64,000 nt of DNA from Francisella orientalis FNO12. GTDB taxonomy: Bacteria; Pseudomonadota; Gammaproteobacteria; Francisellales; Francisellaceae. The position numbers were made by a program, and so were the translations under genes. The stretch lies in NCBI RefSeq assembly GCF_001042525.2, contig NZ_CP011921.2:682001-746000 (forward strand), read 5' to 3'. Shown here piece after piece: positions 60,451 through 64,000 of this stretch (position 1 is the first letter of the stretch; every line of letters begins with the position of its first letter). The notes beneath the pieces are model-generated. The model worked only from the letters and a program-made list of their open reading frames with translations. It was not told where the DNA came from and made no database searches.

Positions 60451-61137
60451 TTAGTCTCTATCGCCAGCTACAGCACCAAAGATTTGTAATAGAGTTACGA
60501 AGATATTAAATAGAGAAACATATATGTTAACAGTTGCTAAGATATAGTTAGTTTCTTCACCTCTTACGATAGCATTTGTTTGCCATAAGATAAATCCACC
60601 AGAGATAAAAGCAAACACTAATGAGATCACGAAACCTAAAGCTGGTATCTGTAAGAAGATATTAAGCACTAGAGCAACTATTGCAACAATAGCGCCTATA
60701 GCACAGAATGTTCCAACCCTATTAAAGTTTTTAGCAGGGCTCATAGCAACCGCAGATAGACCTAAGAAAATTAGACCTGTAGTACCAAAAGCCATCATTA
60801 TAAGCTCAGCACCATTTGAGAACTGATGAATATATAAATTTAGAATTGGACCTAGTGAATAGCCTAATAGCCCAGTCAATGCAAACGTTAAAACTATTCC
60901 CATAGGAGAGTTTTTAGTAGCATTGATACCAAACAATAGACCAATATAAACTACAAGCATCAGTATAGGGTTTAATACTGCAGCACCTGAACTCATAGCA
61001 ACGAATGCCATCAAAGCACTAAATAGTAGTGTCATTGACAGTAACCAGTATGTATTTCTAAGAACTCTGTTAGCTCTTAGAGCAGACTCTTGTGATAGAG
61101 AATCTATTACACGAGTATTGTTTTCAAAGTTATTCAT
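60451..61137 (-). CDS. Bax inhibitor-1 / YccA-family membrane protein
   Basis: 228 residues with seven membrane segments. N-terminal VLRNTYWLLSMTLLFSALMA and the pattern of aspartate-containing helices match the BI-1/YccA (UPF0005) family. E. coli YccA modulates FtsH proteolysis; other members are proton-dependent calcium-leak channels. The C-terminus LLQIFGAVAGDRD is characteristic of bacterial YbhL/YccA-type proteins. GGAGAAAA ribosome site. It stands alone, 46 bases from mfd. Confidence 0.92.
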   Translation of the reverse strand: MNNFENNTRVIDSLSQESALRANRVLRNTYWLLSMTLLFSALMAFVAMSSGAAVLNPILMLVVYIGLLFGINATKNSPMGIVLTFALTGLLGYSLGPILNLYIHQFSNGAELIMMAFGTTGLIFLGLSAVAMSPAKNFNRVGTFCAIGAIVAIVALVLNIFLQIPALGFVISLVFAFISGGFILWQTNAIVRGEETNYILATVNIYVSLFNIFVTLLQIFGAVAGDRD

Positions 61138-61250
61138 TTTTTCTCCTTTTTTAAATGTTTTATATATGAATAAAATTTAATCAGCTACGATTATAGCATA
61201 ATTGTATATTCTTAAATATGGGTGCGAAGCTAAAATTACAAGAAAATTAT

Positions 61251-62510
61251 TTATAAAGTAATAGAAATATCATATAGGAAAGACACAAATATCAAAGAAG
61301 AAAATATTAGATATAGTAGGCTAGTTGTGATAACTTCATTTTTACCACCAGCAAGTATTTTACCTAGTGAAAAATATATAGGGACAATAAAAATATTTAA
61401 AACTAAAGATAATATTGTGCCAACAATCAAAGCTAAATTGCAAAAAAGAGTATTGTTGGTAAAAATAGCTATCATTAAAATAAAAACTCTAAAAGTTTCT
61501 ATGTATAACATAGTTTTTATAAGATGGGATTTCGTAATTGATTCTATGTGTAAGGTTATTAGTTTAAATCTCCATCCGAAATATATGATTATACATATAA
61601 AATATCCAGCTAGTAGAAATAATGATGTGCTTAAAGGTGAATTAAGATATTTTGGATTCACAACATTTTCATATCTAAGGAAACTAAGATAAAAGATTTT
61701 ATTCACTGCAAGAAGACCTAAACTGAAATATACATATTTTAGAAGATTTATACCACTTTCTTTATTATTTGAAATAGTGAGAATATGCAGATAAATCAAA
61801 GATATTGGTAAGATAACCAAGTTTAGGCTACTAAAGACATTAAGATTTTGTAGCAAATAAAATAATATAAATGAAAAAATAAAGAAAATTAATAATACCC
61901 CATAAAAGCTAATATCGATTCGTTCTGTTTGATTTGTTAAAGAAGTGTTAAGTTTGTAACTATTTTTTAGGAAAAATACCAGTAAAAATATTGTTATAAA
62001 TAGGTAGAATATCTTGAAACTATACATGTCTTTGAAGATTGTAATATAAGTGATAATACCTATCGCAATGCCAAGTAAAGCACTAGAGTAGACACCTATA
62101 AAGCCATACATTCTACGTAAATCTGTTTTTAGATAAAAAGCACTTAAATTAAATAGAAGATTAACAATAACTATTGCTACACCAATCCATAATACAGAGC
62201 AACTAAATAGTACAATATTGTGTATAAATGACAGAATCATAGCGATAGTTATGAGTTGTAGTCCATGAACTATTGATTTGGTTGAACCGAAAAGATAATT
62301 ACTGATACAACCAAAAATTCCAGCAAAAAAGATTACAAAGAGATAATCATTTCTATTATAAAATAAATCAATATCACCGTAACTATTTAAAATAGTCATA
62401 AAAGGTCCAATACATAAGCATAAGCAAAATGTTATAAAAGCTATAATATGTAGGCCTTTAGGTTGCTTAAAATGAATATTTACTTTAGATATTTTTTTAA
62501 CATTTCTCAT
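61251..62510 (-). CDS. Twelve-helix MFS-like membrane protein
   Basis: 419 residues, very hydrophobic, with about 12 predicted membrane segments and short loops, starting with a basic cytosolic tail (MRNVKKISKVNIHFKQPKGL). The plan is that of a major facilitator superfamily transporter, but I see no sugar- or drug-type signature and cannot name a substrate. Its start overlaps the DUF1841 gene stop by one base, so it is translationally coupled to the nth operon. Confidence 0.65.
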   Translation of the reverse strand: MRNVKKISKVNIHFKQPKGLHIIAFITFCLCLCIGPFMTILNSYGDIDLFYNRNDYLFVIFFAGIFGCISNYLFGSTKSIVHGLQLITIAMILSFIHNIVLFSCSVLWIGVAIVIVNLLFNLSAFYLKTDLRRMYGFIGVYSSALLGIAIGIITYITIFKDMYSFKIFYLFITIFLLVFFLKNSYKLNTSLTNQTERIDISFYGVLLIFFIFSFILFYLLQNLNVFSSLNLVILPISLIYLHILTISNNKESGINLLKYVYFSLGLLAVNKIFYLSFLRYENVVNPKYLNSPLSTSLFLLAGYFICIIIYFGWRFKLITLHIESITKSHLIKTMLYIETFRVFILMIAIFTNNTLFCNLALIVGTILSLVLNIFIVPIYFSLGKILAGGKNEVITTSLLYLIFSSLIFVSFLYDISITL

Positions 62511-62941
62511 TATCTAAGCACTAACTCTTGTAATTTTGTTAAATAATTTTGCTCATCTGGTAGAGTGTTATATTTCTGTGATAGCCACATTTCCTCTGCT
62601 AGATAGTCTATCATAAGATGATGTACTTTATGCTCATCATTATTATATTTACTAAGTAGTTGCGGATACATGGTATTTATCCCGATAGGGCGATTAGTTT
62701 GTACTTGTTCAATAATTGCTAAATGAAGGCTAATATGCAAAAAAGGATTTATTTGTCCCATCTCAGGCGAATAATCTTTATCAATGTTTTCAATAGTAAT
62801 TTGCTTATGGTATTCAGGATGTAGCTCTATAATTCTAGATATTTGCTCCTCAATAGCTGTTAGCGATTGTTTATTTAGAAACTTATTCCAGCTATCTATA
62901 AAAAGCTTGCGAAGTTGATATCTATCATGAGAGAAAATCAT
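62510..62941 (-). CDS. DUF1841 family protein
   Basis: 143 residues. Family features: FSHDRYQLRKLFIDSWNKF at the start, INPFLHISLHLAIIEQVQTN in the middle and the final HLMIDYLAEEMWLSQ. Cytosolic, helical, function unknown in any organism I know of. It overlaps nth by 4 bases; DUF1841 genes are commonly found next to nth in gammaproteobacteria, which hints at a link to DNA repair or to co-regulation only. Confidence 0.85.
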   Translation of the reverse strand: MIFSHDRYQLRKLFIDSWNKFLNKQSLTAIEEQISRIIELHPEYHKQITIENIDKDYSPEMGQINPFLHISLHLAIIEQVQTNRPIGINTMYPQLLSKYNNDEHKVHHLMIDYLAEEMWLSQKYNTLPDEQNYLTKLQELVLR

Positions 62942-63576
62942 AAATATTTTTCCTTATCCTTAAATTCACAGTACTGAAAAATTATACAATTACGACATTT
63001 AGGTTTTTGAGCTGTGCATATATATCTACCATGTAGTATTATCCAGTGATGTGCATCTTGAAGATACTCTTTAGGAATTACACGTAAGAGTTTTTTTTCA
63101 ACTTCATTGACATTTTTACCTTTTGCTAATGGTATACGATTAGCAAGTCTAAAAATATGAGTATCAACAGCCATAGTTGGTTGATTAAATACAGTGTTAA
63201 GAACTACATTTGCAGTTTTTCTACCAACACCTGCTAGAGATATTAGGTCATCGAAGTTATCAGGCACTTGGCTATCAAATTTTTCGATTAAATCTTTACA
63301 CGTTGCGATCACATTTTTTGCTTTAGTTTCATATAACCCAATAGATTTAATATATTGGGCTAACTTTTGTTCTCCAAGGACATATATTGTTTCAGGAGTA
63401 TTGGCAATTTTATATAAAATTTGAGTAGCCTTATTCACACTGACATCAGTGGCTTGAGCCGATAGAATAACTGCAATCAATAGTTCAAAGTTAGAACTAT
63501 ACTCAAGCTCAGTTGTTGGATTAGGGTTATTTTTTTTCCAAGTTTCAAAAATTTGGATTCTCTTCTGTCTATTCAT
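62938..63576 (-). CDS. nth: Endonuclease III
   Basis: 212 residues. Base-excision repair glycosylase/AP lyase for oxidised pyrimidines. The helix-hairpin-helix [15 protein letters not shown] includes the catalytic Lys, and [11 protein letters not shown] the catalytic Asp. Four cluster cysteines at the C-terminus are spaced C-x6-C-x2-C-x5-C. Intact. Its start overlaps the end of the rnfB-like gene by 8 bases. Confidence 0.97.
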   Translation of the reverse strand: MNRQKRIQIFETWKKNNPNPTTELEYSSNFELLIAVILSAQATDVSVNKATQILYKIANTPETIYVLGEQKLAQYIKSIGLYETKAKNVIATCKDLIEKFDSQVPDNFDDLISLAGVGRKTANVVLNTVFNQPTMAVDTHIFRLANRIPLAKGKNVNEVEKKLLRVIPKEYLQDAHHWIILHGRYICTAQKPKCRNCIIFQYCEFKDKEKYL

Positions 63577-64000
63577 TATTTGGTGTAGACTTTTTTCTAT
63601 TTTTATATTTTGCTAATGAAGCTGCAATATAAGATTTTTTATCTATTTCTTGAGCAGTAGCAATATTCTTATAAACAGCTCTTTGCTTAGCTTTTTTTTG
63701 GCTTACTCTATGTTTGTGATACTCATATCTGTCTCGGCAATGATTTTTTTGCTGAATATATTCACTCTGATTTAGATTTATTGGTTGCATATCAGCAGCC
63801 AATTTAACTAGAGATATACAATCCATCGGACATGGTTCAATACAAAGTTCACAACCAGTACATTCTGATTTAATTATAGTGTGCATGAGTTTTTTTGAGC
63901 CTACAATAGCATCCACTGGGCACGCAAGTAAGCATTTTTCACAACCAATACACATCGACTCATCAATCTTTGCTACAGCACGAGGTTTGTATTCTCCAAG
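63569..64000 (-). CDS. RnfB/RsxB-like ferredoxin, C-terminal part (cut by window end)
   Basis: The frame is open to base 64000, so the N-terminus lies outside. Visible are two 4Fe-4S motifs: [12 protein letters not shown] and [12 protein letters not shown], then a basic C-terminal tail of about 80 residues ([20 protein letters not shown]). This matches RnfB/RsxB proteins lying upstream of nth in gammaproteobacteria. RnfB is part of a membrane ion-translocating electron-transport complex; whether the other rnf genes exist here cannot be seen, and a lone RnfB-type protein is possible. Confidence 0.85.
   Translation of the reverse strand, partial: LGEYKPRAVAKIDESMCIGCEKCLLACPVDAIVGSKKLMHTIIKSECTGCELCIEPCPMDCISLVKLAADMQPINLNQSEYIQQKNHCRDRYEYHKHRVSQKKAKQRAVYKNIATAQEIDKKSYIAASLAKYKNRKKSTPNNE

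Overview
The window is AT-rich, densely coded gammaproteobacterial chromosome. FopA, two adjacent CphA-like genes, the tig-clpP-clpX-lon-hupB-ppiD and miaA-hfq-hflX-hflK-hflC runs, and many young pseudogenes in amino-acid synthesis point to Francisella, most likely F. tularensis itself rather than an environmental relative. That assignment rests on recalled family and gene-order knowledge, not on a search, and I do not call the subspecies.

Layout. 1-3.5 kb: end of a serine dehydratase gene, then sufS, an A-type Fe-S carrier, sufT, coaD and a small ferredoxin. 3.6-4.8 kb: fopA behind a strong promoter. 5.2-8.2 kb: two decayed genes for a type IV pilus/type II secretion motor (pilC- and pilB-like, minus strand). 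8.3-9.8 kb: a glycerophosphodiesterase and a CinA/MoaB-fold protein, convergent. 9.9-14.5 kb: cyanophycin-synthetase-like gene plus a shorter Mur-ligase paralogue. 14.5-18.0 kb (minus): ispF, a tandem rhodanese, an aromatic amino-acid permease, a collapsed metNIQ relic and plsY. 18.2-27.7 kb: tgt and yajC-secD-secF, normally neighbours in gammaproteobacteria, separated here by about 5 kb of debris (LysR, DMT exporter, unknown/MFS chimera, glycosidase-like gene) in which only an isochorismatase-family gene and a small exported protein look intact.

27.7-33.4 kb: exported SH3/coiled-coil protein, rpoH, aroA, a methyltransferase-like gene, rnhA, asparaginase and beta-carbonic anhydrase. 33.4-34.5 kb: relic of a restriction/defence locus (hsdR ends plus a broken PD-(D/E)XK nuclease gene). 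35.4-45.6 kb: protein quality control and RNA functions (tig, clpP, clpX, lon, hupB, ppiD, miaA, hfq, hflX). 45.6-46.8 kb: dead FAD monooxygenase gene. 46.9-50.0 kb: hflK, hflC, a low-molecular-weight phosphatase and ysxC. 50.1-56.9 kb: thrC, ilvD, ilvB, ilvH, ilvC; four of the five carry stops or frameshifts. 57.0-64.0 kb (minus): mfd, a BI-1 protein, an MFS-like protein, a DUF1841 protein, nth and the start of an rnfB/rsxB-like gene.

Two themes stand out. Housekeeping genes are intact while biosynthesis, uptake, pilus, defence and regulatory genes are decaying, with ancestral products still readable across the lesions: the pattern of a host-restricted pathogen living on host amino acids. 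Among the decayed genes is an unusual architecture, a threonine synthase carrying a C-terminal LeuA-dimer-type regulatory domain and placed directly upstream of the ilv genes. No tRNA, rRNA, CRISPR array or intact transposase was recognised.
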